DNA of 64,000 bases. Source: Tetragonia tetragonoides (lineage: Eukaryota; Streptophyta; Magnoliopsida; Caryophyllales; Aizoaceae). A program made the position numbers and the translations under genes. Position 1 is the stretch's first letter, and each line of letters starts with the position of its first letter. This document shows, in pieces, positions 24,690 to 35,491 of this stretch. Under the pieces are notes generated by a model. The model was given only the letters and a program-made list of their open reading frames with translations, was not told where the DNA came from and searched no databases. The stretch covers positions 21,675,001-21,739,000 of the forward strand of contig CM076153.1 in the NCBI GenBank assembly GCA_038025085.1, written 5' to 3'.

Positions 24690-24906
24690 CCAGCGGGCAC
24701 GCGCCGGACCGCTGGGCGCTCAGCAGCGAAATCGAGCCCGCTCAGCAGCTACGATTCGGCTGCAGAGGCACATAGGGGGACCACCAGGCTTGGCGGCCTA
24801 GCCGCTGGGGCAAGCGGCCTGACCGCCAGGGCTAGCAGCTGGGCCGCTGAGCCTGGGCGGTCCTGAGCCGAGCTGGTTCAGCGCTGCGGGTGGAGGGTTT
24901 TAAAAA
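24690..24906 (+). promoter_or_regulatory. GC-rich CCGCT/AGCGG block and TATA-like site upstream of PMD1
   Basis: Dense imperfect copies of CCGCTGGGC / AGCGGCC between 24690 and 24870, then TTTTAAAAAGG about 30 bp downstream and a CT-rich leader. The same arrangement occurs in the Tat-family LTRs and in front of the other cargo genes in this window. Promoter function is inferred from that recurrence. Confidence 0.55.
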
Positions 24907-26338
24907 GGGGAGGCCGATTTTGGGTCATTTCTTCCCCAAAATTTCGAGCCTCTCTCTCTTTCTTACTCCATTGTTGTCCAAACTTCAATCTTTGCCAATT
25001 CTTGCTCAAATTTGCACCTTTTTGTTTGCATTTGCTTGCTTTTGCATAATCTTTGCATAATTTGAAGTTTATTTGTCATTTCTCACAAATTTGTGGTGAA
25101 ATTGTAAGTGGGTTTTTGAAATCCTTGGAGAGAGAAAATCAAAAACTCTTCCATTATTGCTTGCTTGTTCTTTGCTTGCTTGTTCATCCTTCTTGCATGG
25201 CTCCAAAATTGGGAAAGAGGAGGAGTAAGAGGACCGAGGTGTGAGAGGAAGTCGAAGAAATTGATATTTTCACTAAGGCTTCTCCTCCTCATGTGAAGCC
25301 TTCAAAGAGGAAGGCTAATATGGCTTTCCCTCAAGATCGATACACCCGGTCGAATAGGATACCCGACATTGTTTGGGATTGATCGGAGTTGCTTTTTCGA
25401 CCGGCGTCTCATCGGAGTTCTCGGGCCTCCAAATTCGTGGTAACTCCTTAAACTTTTGAATTCATAGTTTTTATGCATTGAATTTGAGTTTATATGCTTG
25501 CCATGGATTGAATTTGTATGCAATTGTTAAGTTTGTAGCGCATGTGATCTGGCGCGGCTTGAACGAACTTAGAGACATGCTTAGGAAAGAACATTTGATT
25601 GAAATGTGAACCTAAGAGATGCAAACTTGATCATAGGAACCCGATGGGAATTTGAAGGCCATGGAAACTATGCCTCTTCTGTTAAAACTTTTAAAAACAT
25701 TGCCCAAAGAGGTGCAAGATGCGGTGTTCAATGCGGGGTTTGGGCCCCTTTTGAAAGCGGTGGACTCGGTGGAGCGAGTCAAAAGGTGTATAGTGCGGTT
25801 GTCTTTGGAGTGTTTTTGGGAAACTACCAATACGTTCCACTTCTCTAATAGGGAGATGATGATTACTCCTTTAGAGTTTTCGATGTTGACCAGGGTACCT
25901 TGCGTGGGTACGCCCATTGTTTATGACATTTCTATTTAGAAACGTAAGATGGAGTTGGTGGAGCTTTTTGGTCCTTGGGGGAATACTTGGGGTCACCACT
26001 ACCGTTCTTATAGCGAGCTTTTTGCGGCTTTGAAAGACCTGATGTATAAGATAAATACATCTGTGGAGCAAAAGGCAAGGATGTTTATTGCATATCTTCT
26101 TGCCACCACTATCTTTAGTGATAAGGGGGAGCGCCTTCATGCCATCTATCTCCCGAGTTCGCTGGACTAGGATAGAGTGAAAGAGTACAACTGGGAGTTG
26201 TTCGGCTACGTCAACCTCTTGAGATGCATGCGGTATGCCTGCCGTGTGAATGACGAGGGGTACAAGCAAGCGAACCTTCCTACCGTGAGCTTATGCGGCC
26301 TTTAGAATGTTTTACATGTTCGTTTTTCTTTACCTATG

Positions 26339-27384
26339 TGTAAGGACCCGGGATTTTCATTACCAATCCTTTTGTTTTTCCCGGAGTGCGTCCTTATAGA
26401 AAATTTGTCAATTGGGGGCTTAGATAAGTTCAAGGGACCATCGAGTTAGAAAAGCTTTTGAAAATACTTGAATTGAATAAAAACCATGAAAGAGGTCACA
26501 AATCTGCTATCGGCGTTTTATCGAAGGGACAAACCGAAGGGACAACCCAATAGCGCGAAAAGTGAACTAATCATGTTTTTAGAAAGACTCCCGCTTATAT
26601 AAAACATATAAGTACCAAAGAATAAAGGGTTCGGGGGCGAAGGTACGAGGTGGGAAGGTGTTAGGCACCCAACTTTCCCGTATTATGACGGCCTCTACTA
26701 ACTCAAGTTTGCTTAATAATTTAAAGACATAATTCCCATGCAAAACCGGATTAACAACCTAGACATAGACTATTAATTGGTTCGTCACAAACATCACAAC
26801 ATTTATTTTAACCCTTATTTCGACATGCATTTGATTGACAAGTTAAGCAGCACAACGACTATACAGGCAGTATTTAGGAAGCAATAAAAACGTTATTCTA
26901 GCATGATATCTACATTATGACTACTGGAAAAATAAACAATTAGGCAAGCAGTTTAATTTGAGCCCTCATGAATTTGTACCTGAACTGTAGGCTATATTTG
27001 ACAAGCATAGTAAAAATAGATCTCAAGTTTGGAAGAAAGAGGGGGAAGCTCAGAGTCAATACTACTGAGAATAGAGGTTGTCAACTATAGACTGTGTCTT
27101 TTGAACTGAGGGTGGAGGGTTGTTTATATAGGCGTGGAGAAGTAGGGTTGGACGGGTGAAAATGAGCTGAAAAACGAGACGGGCCTGAAAAATGAGCCGG
27201 GCCCGAGGAGAAAGGCAGCACCGCTAGCGGCGCTGGACAAGGCCGCTAGCGGCCTTGGATAACGCCGCTAGCGGCCCTGGTCAGCGCCGCTAGTGGCCCT
27301 AGGACTTTCTCCAGGGCCGCTGACGGCTATCAGCAGCCAGCTGGATGACGTAATTAGTAAAATACTGTTTTTTCCTTGGGTGGC
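26339..27384 (-). repeat. Tat element 3' LTR, truncated at its U3 end
   Basis: Matches 38168-39215 closely by eye, including the TATA region (about 27124) and the CCGCTAGCGG block (27205-27320). The match ends at CCTTGGGTGG. The last roughly 240 bp of the other LTR, up to GTCTACA, are absent and are replaced by a repeat of the GGCTATCAGCAGCCAG segment leading into the PMD2 promoter. Confidence 0.88.
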
Positions 27385-27703
27385 TATCAGCAGCCAGCGG
27401 CGCTGAGCTTGAGCCAATAAAAAACGCTTCAGCGCTTTCTCTCTCTCTTCGCGTTTTCTTCTTCTTCTTCACCCGAGCCATTGTCGAGAGGTTCGAGCTT
27501 GGAGGTCGCCCATTGTTGAGTGCTTCACTCCACTTGAGGTAAGTCGATTCTTGTCCATTTTCTTCGGTTTTTGTCTTGAACTTGCTTATTTTTCCGCCTA
27601 GTTGCTGAATTTTGAGTTGCATTGTTGAATGGATGCTTGTAGCTTGCGAATATGAAACTTTTATTTTCCCTCTTGTAGAGAGAGAAAGCTTCATAGTACT
27701 CCC
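27385..27703 (+). promoter_or_regulatory. Promoter and 5' leader of PMD2
   Basis: CAGCCAGCGGCGCTGAGC, then an AATAAAAAACGC TATA-like site at about 27416, a CT-rich leader, and a probable 5'-UTR intron with donor GAG|GTAAGT (27538/27539) and acceptor TTGTAG (27679) just before the ATG at 27704. The GC-rich part resembles the U3 of the host LTRs. Confidence 0.55.
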
Positions 27704-30189
27704 ATGGCTCCCGCGGATAAAGGGAAGCGTCCTATGTATGATGGGGAGTATGACCGAAGCCTTTTCCGTACCGGGTTGCCTTCTACCCGAAAGCCTCCAA
27801 CTTGTCACGCGGATGGGGCTCGACTATACCAGGATTCGTTCATGCGGCTAGACTGGCGCCTGACTGGTTTTTGGAACCGCAGTGTTCTGTTGCCGACCAG
27901 ACAGAGTCATTTGTCTGACCCAGAGATGGTACGTTTTCTGACTTAGCTTTTTTTGTATTCAGTATATTTGAACTGAAAATTTGGAACTGTTAGTGCTTCG
28001 ACACACGAACAAATTGGGATTTGTACTGGATTGGTGGCTAGCTGTATATAATTTGTGGTGAAATTTTGTTGGCTTGGCCAGGGTGTTGGAGTTATGCTGC
28101 AGGCTCATGGGACTACTTCCCATTGGTCTATGCTGTTGGGTACCTTTTCGGAGAGGGCCAGGAGTTTGGTATTGGACTCACGTCTTGCTGATTTCTTGAC
28201 TATTATCCCTGCCTGTCACTCGGGGGATTGACACTTTGTCGGATCTTTATGGGCCTGTATATACCCATTTTGACCAGGATTGGATTTCCTTATTGCAGCT
28301 GTGGGAGGCCGCGTCTGCGCAGGGGCTCACAGAATAGCAAAGGGCTCGCAACTTCCTGGCTTGCTTGTTGGGGTCGACGATCTTTGCTCAGAAGAAGAGC
28401 GTGTGTCAAGTCGGTTTCTTGACATGTTTGAGGATTTGTCCAAGGTTCGTGAGTTCAACCTTGGTGGAGCTGCTTATGCTTCTTTGTTGAAGTAGACTTT
28501 CCTTTTTTGTTTATGCTTCTCTTTTGCGTATGTCTTCAACTAGAGAAGTCATCTTTGCTTGTGTGTTTGTTTGTGTGGCAGCTGTGGTTCTTTGAGTATT
28601 TTCCTGCCTTCCGTCCTCATCGCCCTGGTTTGAAGATGTTTCCTTTAGGCTCCCGATGGGTTGGTAGGGACACCCATCCGTTCACTTCCCTGGAGCATTT
28701 CCGGGCTACCTTTGAGAGCCATGTTGTGTCCATGGTATGCTGCTTGTTGATCTGTATATTCTTTTGTTCATTTTGTGTGAATGAATTTTGACTTGATAAT
28801 CTGCAGGTGTCGTGGTCCGCCTTTGATGAGATTCCCGGGGTTCCTCCCCATATTACCTTAGAGTCCTTCAGGGTATCTTCCCTACGAGTGGTCTTCGAGG
28901 GGCCATTCAGCTTTGTATGGTATTTGGGGGATCGTTTCACTCGGTTGGTCTATCCCTCTTTGGGTACTCATCTGGTTCCGGAGGATCCTCCTCTGACCAT
29001 GTTTTACTTGCGCGGCTTGAGTGTGCGGGAGCTCGGGGTTGTGATCCGTGGTAGGGCAGCGCAGGAGTTTATCGTGCCGGAGGTCGTTGGCTTGGACCAG
29101 ACGGCCATGTATCTGGCCTATTGCTTAGATCGCCTGATGTCGGACCTTACGTCTGAGGTAAGAAATTTGTCTGTGTTTTTTTTTTTTTTAATTGTTTGCC
29201 CAATATACTGACTTTTGTGTCCTGCAGGCGGATCGTCTAGCTCTTCCGGGCCCTAGGAGGTCTCGTTCTAGAGCTGCTCGGGGTCAGCCCCCAAGTGTGA
29301 TCTTGCCAAACAACGAGGTGAGGTATCTAGGAGAGAGCGGAGGGCGTATAATGGAGGAGCTCCCTCTCGATATTGCTGATGGAGAGGCGGTGGAGGGCCT
29401 ACCCTTACCCGATGGTTGCACGGGGGTGAGTCGTCTCTCTCTCTTTTGTCTCTCTCCTATACTTGTGTTCGTTTTGAGTTTCTGACTCTATTTTGTGATT
29501 CTCTCTTTTTTTTGTAGTTGAACCGGGAGCAGACTTCTCACGTCTTCAAGCTTATACACCTGTTGAAGAAAGGTTATGGTCGAGAGATGGGCAAGGGGAA
29601 GAGTTCTCGGTCCAAGACCATTGATGTAAGTAAATTCCCTTCTTCTTTTGTTTTAGCTAAGTGAAGTGCTTAACTTAACATTTTCGACCATCTGCAGATG
29701 TCTCAGTCTTCATCTTCGGTAGGACCATGCCACTCTTCTGCAGCGAGGGCTTCTTCAGTAAGCAGACCATCCATTGCTCGTTCTCCTCCTGTGGCGGTGA
29801 CCAGGCCTCCTGTTGATGAGGTGCCTGGACCTTCTGTCCTATATATTCCGGAGATGTTCTCTCCTGTTGATTTCCGGCCCTCTTTTGATAGGTTGCCTGC
29901 ACCTACGCCCTCTGCTGGAGATTAGGCTAACGCCCCTGGGTGGGATATGTCATATGCTGGGCCTTCTCATCAAGATGCCGCTATGGATTTTCCCAGTCAG
30001 GCCACAGCAAGCTTATTTGCCTCGGGCTTTCCGGCAGGGATCCCTATGCGGGCTCCAGCGTATGATGGGCAGAACATGAGGCCTGAGAACAGTAGGCCCC
30101 TGTATAGCTCTTCTTTCCCTTACTCGACCGGACACTACGGTCAAGGGCCGTCCGTTGATGATGAGGCCGGTAGTGGCGATTCTAGTTGA
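27704..30189 (+). pseudogene. PMD2: plant mobile domain gene carried antisense inside the Tat element
   Basis: Exons with clear splice sites: 27704-27928, 28082-about 28494, 28582-28734, 28807-29157, 29228-29425, 29518-29625, 29698-30189. The clearly bounded introns are all phase 0. Exon 1 begins MAPADKGKRPMYDGEYD. The mobile-domain core includes KVREFNLGGAAYASLLK, LWFFEYFPAFRPHRPG, SLRVVFEGPFSFVWYL and YLRGLSVRELGVVIRG. The last exon is a Ser/Pro/Gly/Tyr-rich tail ending DDEAGSGDSS. It is homologous to PMD1 exon by exon. A frameshift/stop near 28230 and a TAG at 29923 suggest recent decay. Introns survive because the gene is antisense to the element's genomic RNA (inference). It could help the element evade silencing, by analogy with host PMD proteins, but that is speculation. 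Confidence 0.82.
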
Positions 30190-30654
30190 ACGATGTTGAA
30201 CCGCTTTGTGAACATTGGTTTTTGAACTCCTGTTTTGAGTGTAACACTTACACACATTTTTTTTGATATGCATGAACATGTTATGATGACTCAATTATAC
30301 CTGTCTGATCTTCTTTATGCAACATATTGTACAGTATAACAAAGCTATAAAATTAGGGAATAGTAGTAAGAAAATGCAAGTAAAACGCAAAATTTTACAC
30401 ATATATACCCCCTAAAAAAAAGAAAAGAAATAAAAAAGAATGAAAAAGATAAATCTATAAATTTAGGGAATACTAAAGTAAAACGCAAAATTTTACACAT
30501 ATATACCCCCTAAAAAAAAAGAAAGAAAAAAAAAAAATTAACTCTAAGAGAATCTCGGGCTTTGCCGTTCCGCGCAGCTACTGACAACTGGACTAAAATC
30601 GATTCGTCTGGATCAGAAATGCGGACCGGAGCAGAAAAGAAATCGGGCTGGGGC
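30190..30654. other. Spacer between PMD2 and DUF-B with an A-rich direct duplication
   Basis: A segment of about 75 bp (AGTAAAACGCAAAATTTTAC followed by ACATATATACCCCCTAAAAA) occurs twice, at about 30344-30420 and 30455-30525. The spacer between PMD1 and DUF-C has a comparable CCCCCCTTAAAAAAA element near 42785. No gene seen. Confidence 0.6.
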
Positions 30655-30741
30655 CAGAGTCTGGGCCGCCAGCGGCGCTGACCAGTCTACTGACAGCCCC
30701 CTTTTTTTTGCTTTTTCGGCCCGCATGCTTGCCTATAAATA
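30655..30741 (+). promoter_or_regulatory. GC block and TATA box upstream of DUF-B
   Basis: GGGCCGCCAGCGGCGCTGAC at about 30661, then CCTATAAATAGG with its TATA at 30734-30741, about 80 bp before the coding region. Same design as the LTR promoters in this window. Confidence 0.65.
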
Positions 30742-30815
30742 GGACATTCGGGGTGCTGGATGTTGTACCACTTTTTATATCTCTTTAGCTCTCCCAAATT
30801 CTCCAATTTTCCGCC

Positions 30816-32103
30816 ATGGTGAAATCCTTTTGAAGATCTGTTCGATGCTTGGTGCAAAAATCTGACCGTAGAAGAGAAACTTGAACTAGCCCCGTTCCAT
30901 GTTTCTACCCTGCTAAACTTAAAACCAACCGAAATATTGTGGCCCATTCTTCGTTCTGCTTTAAATTATTGGGACCCTGACTTGCATGTTTTCCATTTTG
31001 GTAATTCTGAATTATGCCCTTTGGTGGAGGAATTTGCTGCGATCACTAATATTCCAAACGTTCTTCCCCCAGCTGTGCCTTATGTGAGAGATGGTTTTAG
31101 GGATCTATACAGAAAATCCTTGGGCTTGTCATCTGCAGAGGCTAAAAACATGGTGCTTGGTGCTAATGTGGACTTGGTTCAAATTTGCGAAAAATTCGCA
31201 ATTTCTTCTGAAAAAGGTGCCATATTCAGGCGCTACTGTAGACAGGCTTTTGTACTGTGCCTGTTAAACCGTCTGTTGTTTGTTAATGCAGAATCTTCAA
31301 ACATGGGTAGAGCCTCGTTGCTGCGTGTGGTTAATCAAATGGTTGAAGGTCATTCTCCTTTACATCTGGTGATAGGAGAAACCATTATTGGGCTTGAGAG
31401 GTTGAAAACGTCCCCTAACCAAGCTTTCTCGGGCAGCCCCCTGCTGCTTCAAATCTGGTTATGCGAGCATTTGAGGTTGATAAAGTCACCGGATAATCTG
31501 ATTATCCGTGTTCCTCGGACTTGGTCCAAGAAAACTTATACAGCTGCTAGCTTTCTGGTGAGGAAAAGGCTATATTCTGAAAAGTCCCTGGCTGAGTGGG
31601 AGGCCTTTTTCCAGGCGGGACCTATCATTCGTTAGCACGTGTCCTAGTGGAGTTTGACTTCTTTAGTGGCTTGTGACGATCTGATCCTCCATACTACCAT
31701 ACTGGGTTTGTACATGACTACTTTCTTCTTTCCCTGTAGGGTCATGAGGCAATATGGCTTGAGACAGGTGATTCCTCGTCAGGAGACTACGAGGCCCAAT
31801 ATATTTGCCCTAACCACTGAATTTGCTGCTGTGTGGGGAAAGTATTGGCGTAGCCGGCATCGCTGGGCTGTACCTCGGATGATTGCCACAACCCAGGTTT
31901 CTGAGATCTATCTGAACTGGCTATCCTGCAGTGATGGGGAAGCGAGACGAGTCCTTCGTCATGAGGAGTGGGACCAACTAAAGCCTAGATATGACTCACA
32001 AACAGGAAGCAAGAAAAGGAAGGAAGTGTCTCGTATGGGAGACTACCATGTACTGAAGAGAGGCAAGCCCCCAACTCAAGGAAGCGATCACAGGTCATCC
32101 TAA
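30816..32103 (+). pseudogene. DUF-B: DUF7745-like gene carried antisense inside the Tat element
   Basis: Coding from about 30816 (ATG, then one frame change near 30825), open to 31635, then again 31740-32103. The N-terminal pattern WDPDLHVFHFGNSELCPLVE and the later RRYCRQAFVLCLLNRLLF and GSPLLLQIWLCEHLRL match what I know as the plant DUF7745 family. The second exon (RQYGLRQVIPRQETTRP, KYWRSRHRWAVPRM) ends in a Lys/Arg-rich tail. The overall layout resembles a diverged plant mobile domain. It follows PMD2 in the same orientation, as DUF-C follows PMD1. Function is unknown. An N-terminal frameshift, and stops between 31635 and 31660 that could be intronic, leave its integrity uncertain. Confidence 0.7.
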
Positions 32104-32448
32104 AGCCAGGGTCCTTCAAAGAAGAACTCTTCAACGATGCCTTCTAAAGGGAAGAAGGATTAAAGTAGTTTTCTAAGAAAGCAAGTCTAGTTTTCAAAAG
32201 AAAATAATTATAGGAAATTGTTTAGCTTAAACCCTCATAGTTGCATTATTTTCTTAGGAGTTTTTAATTTTTGCAATGTAAGCTTATTCGTTCAGTTTGA
32301 ATAAAGATTATACTTTTTGGAATGAGTTGAATCGAATTTGTTGATTGATTTTGGTCGGGCCCCTTTGAAAGGGTTACCTACGTATCTAGTGTGGAATCAG
32401 GCCAGCGTAGTTCGTTCAATTAGTGTTCGTCTTCTTTTTTTTTTTTTT
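32104..32448. other. Convergent spacer between DUF-B and integrase
   Basis: 3' ends of the plus-strand cargo and of the minus-strand pol meet here. AT-rich, with a T-tract at 32435-32451. No gene seen. Confidence 0.6.
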
Positions 32449-33852
32449 TTAGACGTAACACTTCTTCAATTGATCCATGTTGGTGAGCTGGCTGAACTCG
32501 ATGCCATCAATATCCATGAGTCTGACGGCGCCTCCTGATAAGATGTCTTTGATGATGAATGGTCCGGACCAATTCGGTCGAAACTTGCCTCTAGGATCGG
32601 TTACTGGGGCTCGTAATTCTTTCCAAATCAAGTCCCCTTCCTTTAAGTTTCGAGGTCGAACCTTTTTGTTGAATGCTCTCGCCATGCGTTGTTGATACAT
32701 GTGGGAATAGTCTAGGGCCCGTAACCGTCTCTCATCTGTGAACATAAGCTCTTCATAGCGAGTCTGTAACCATTGGGTTTCGGGGATATCTCCTTCTAAG
32801 GCTATCCGCATGGATGGTAGGTGGACTTCTATGGGTAGGACTGCTTCCATTCCATAGACTAGGGAGTAAGGTGTTGCTCCCGTAGAGGATCTTATGGATG
32901 TCCCATACCCCCAAAGGGCGAATGGGAGTTTGATGGGTCAATCCTTGCAGTTTTCTATCATCTTTTCAATAATAGTTTTAAGGTTTTTGTTGGAGGCTTC
33001 TACTGCTCCATTGGTTTGGGGACAGTAAGGGGATGATTTGTGGTGCTAGATTTTGTAACTTTTAAGGAGGGTGGTTGTTTCGGCTTTGAAATGGGATCCA
33101 TGGTCACTTATGATTTCATGCGGAACACCGTATCGGCAAATGATGTTGTTCCTTATGAATTTGGACACTTGTTTGGAGGTAAGGATGGCATAGGATTGGG
33201 CTTCAACCCACTTGGTAAAATAGTCTATGGCTACTAGGATGTATTCATGTCCTCCTGAGCCCTTTGGGGTGATCTTTCCAATGATATCTATTCCCCATGC
33301 AGAAAATGGTCAAAGAGAAGTGAAGTTGTGAAGCATCGAGGGTGGCATAAGCTGTAAGTTGGCATATATTTGACACTTCTTACATTTCGTGACATAGTCG
33401 TAACAATCCCTTTCCATAGTAGTCCAGTAGTATCTCAGTCGTAAGACCTTTTTGGAGAGCATTCGACCATTCATGTGTGGTTCACACACTCCGTTGTGTA
33501 CTTCGTCCATGATCTCTGCAGCTTTTTCGGCGTTCACACATCTGAGGTTTATCCAATGTGGGATTTCTTGTAAAGAAACCCCTTGTATTCTACGTATTGC
33601 GCCGCTAAGAGATGGATGGCCCGTTGAGCTCTTATTGGGGCATCCTGAGGGTATACTCCTTTGTTAATGTAGTTGTAGATGTCTTGGTACCAAGGGTCTT
33701 CTTCGATCGGGGCCAAGATCATGTCGATGTCGAGGTTGTTGCAAAAGGACGGCTCGCTTCTTCTTCTTGAGGAGTGGCACCATTGGGGGGGAGTTCAGCC
33801 ACTCAAATTCCTGTAAAAGTGTAAACCTGTATTCTTGCTTTGCGAAGTTCAC
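32449..33852 (-). pseudogene. Tat element integrase
   Basis: Minus strand. The linker before integrase (about 33760-33560, LAPIEEDPWYQDIYNYINKG) leads to the zinc-binding HHCC region at 33537-33400 (EVHNGVCEPHMNGR..., CKKCQ). The core follows with WGIDIIGKITPKGSGGHEYI, VPHEIISDHGSHF and NGAVEASNKNLKTIIEKM, so the D,D,E catalytic residues are present. The C-terminal part at 32850-32449 includes MEAVLPIEVHLPSMRIALEG and GKFRPNWSGPFI, typical of the Tat lineage. At least two stops (near 33308 and 33045) interrupt it. It would insert the element DNA into the genome. Confidence 0.88.
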
Positions 33853-34153
33853 TTACATTACTCAAATTGATTAGTTAATGATTTGTGCAACTTTGTATTC
33901 ATTGGATTTGTCAATAGTTAAACAAAGAGAGAAATGAGCACGAGGAGCTTTTATTGATTTGCAAGAATAGATAAGCACACATGACTTTAGGGAAGAGGGT
34001 CCCTAATACCCGTCAAAAGGAAATTAGACTTAGAAGGAAAATAGAAGGGGAACACCCCTTGTTCAAGACTCAACCTAAAGATTTAGCTAAGACCCTAACT
34101 CGACAGGACTTGAAGACTCAGACTCAATTCCCCTAGCTCTTGTAGATAACCAA
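33853..34153 (-). other. Non-coding gap where reverse transcriptase and RNase H should be
   Basis: About 300 bp with stops in all frames between the post-protease zinc-finger ORF and the integrase linker. RT plus RNase H normally take about 2 kb here. The loss is an internal deletion or replacement. Confidence 0.75.
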
Positions 34154-34636
34154 TTAGTTCCAGGGCTCTTCTTCCTCTTTCAGAGGTGGTGGTATCTCCC
34201 CGCTATCTATGATCTTTTGTATGTCGTCCTTCAAACGGAGGCATTCATCTGTGTAGTGGCCGAAAACCTGGTGATAGCAACAGTAGAGGTCGAGATCTTT
34301 GTGCACTTCCTGAAGGTTGTCAGGAGGGATTGTAGCGTTAAGGTCTCCTCTCCATATGAGGGTGTTCATGACATTACCAATGGGAGCATTCAATGGGGTA
34401 TACTCCTTTCGGTTAAAGCGGTGCCACCCTTTCTTTGCCCATGGGCTGGGCGACCACATGGTCCCTCGATCAATGAAAGTGGTGATTACCCTCTTTAGTT
34501 GCTTGCATTGGTTAGTGTGGTGTCCATTAGCCTCACAGTATTTGCACCGAAGATAGGGGTTTCCATCCCTGGGAAGAATGCGTGGGGTGGGCCTCCTTGG
34601 ATGAGCATATCCATACTTGACCATTTTGTCGAACAT
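34154..34636 (-). pseudogene. Additional gag-type zinc-finger ORF after the protease
   Basis: About 160 codons with two zinc-knuckle-like segments, CKYCEANGHHTNQCKQLKRV and CCYHQVFGHYTDECLRLKDD, separated by a linker containing APIGNVMNTLIWRGD. Both have the C-x2-C(or H)-x4-H-x4-C look of Tat gag fingers. Such fingers normally precede the protease, not follow it, so this is either an inserted gag fragment or a lineage-specific domain. Ends at TAA 34154-34156. Confidence 0.65.
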
Positions 34637-34693
34637 TTCATCTTGTAGGAAGCAGGCTTCTCCTTTAGCCAGAATAATGTTACATTCTGTGGA

Positions 34694-35458
34694 TCATTCC
34701 AACGAAGCGATTTTCTCTTTCATTTGCCGGATTGCATTGTGGTGATGTGCCACATAGATGGACATTCCCTCGATGGTTGCCTTTACTTCTTCAAACTCGT
34801 CGGGTTCCCCCATTTCTTCAGAAGGGTAGGTCTCGAATTCCCTGGAACTGTCTGAGCTGTGCGATTTAGTATCTTCTTCTATGAGGGCTACTTCCTCAGG
34901 GGAGAATCCCCATAAGTTAACATCTTCACTATCATGTTCTATCTTCAAGACAGGAGTCTTATCAATGGTTGCCTTGATGGGGTTGGCTTCGATTTTCACA
35001 ATTTCGCCTTCCAACATCATTTTGACTTTCTGGTGCAAGGTAGAGGCTACAGCGTTTAAACCGTGAAGCCAAGGTCGTCCCAGTAACAAGTTGAACGTAG
35101 CTGGGATATTCATCACATAAAACTGGACCATCTTTTCTATAGCCCCGGAGGTAATGTTCATAGTTATGGTGCCCAGCACCATCCGACTGGAGTTATCATA
35201 CGCGCGTAAGCCTTGCGCTGAATGAGCCAAATTGTTGATGTCGATGCCCAGTTTTGCCGCGGTCCTTAATGGGCACACATTCACGGTCGAGCCGTTGTGC
35301 ACTAGGGTCATGGGTACATACTTGCCCATGGCGAATACAGTTAAGTATAGAGCATTATTGTGTGAAGACCCCTCTGGTGGTAACTCATTGTATGAAAAAG
35401 TGATGGATGGCCTAGCTTTATCCCCTACCAAGAAATTAACCAGCTCGTCCGGCCTCAT
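34694..35458 (-). pseudogene. Tat element protease
   Basis: Retropepsin-like region: VPMTLVHNGSTVNVCPLRTA at about 35310, where the usual D of the active-site D-S/N-G is replaced by H (HNGS), then FNLLLGRPWLHGLNAVAS at about 35090, the second conserved block. The altered active site suggests an inactive enzyme. The C-terminal part (34900-34694) is acidic and helical. It lies downstream of gag on the same strand. Confidence 0.82.
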
Positions 35459-35491
35459 GTCAGGCGATACCGAGACCTTTGATAAAGCCTC

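Noticed and set aside
24690..24900. rDNA or CpG-island gene promoter
   Set aside because: The GC-rich block is made of CCGCT/AGCGG repeats shared with LTRs, not rRNA sequence.
34694..35458. Host aspartic protease gene
   Set aside because: Sits in frame order after gag and before integrase on the same strand; Tat-type sequence with a changed active site.
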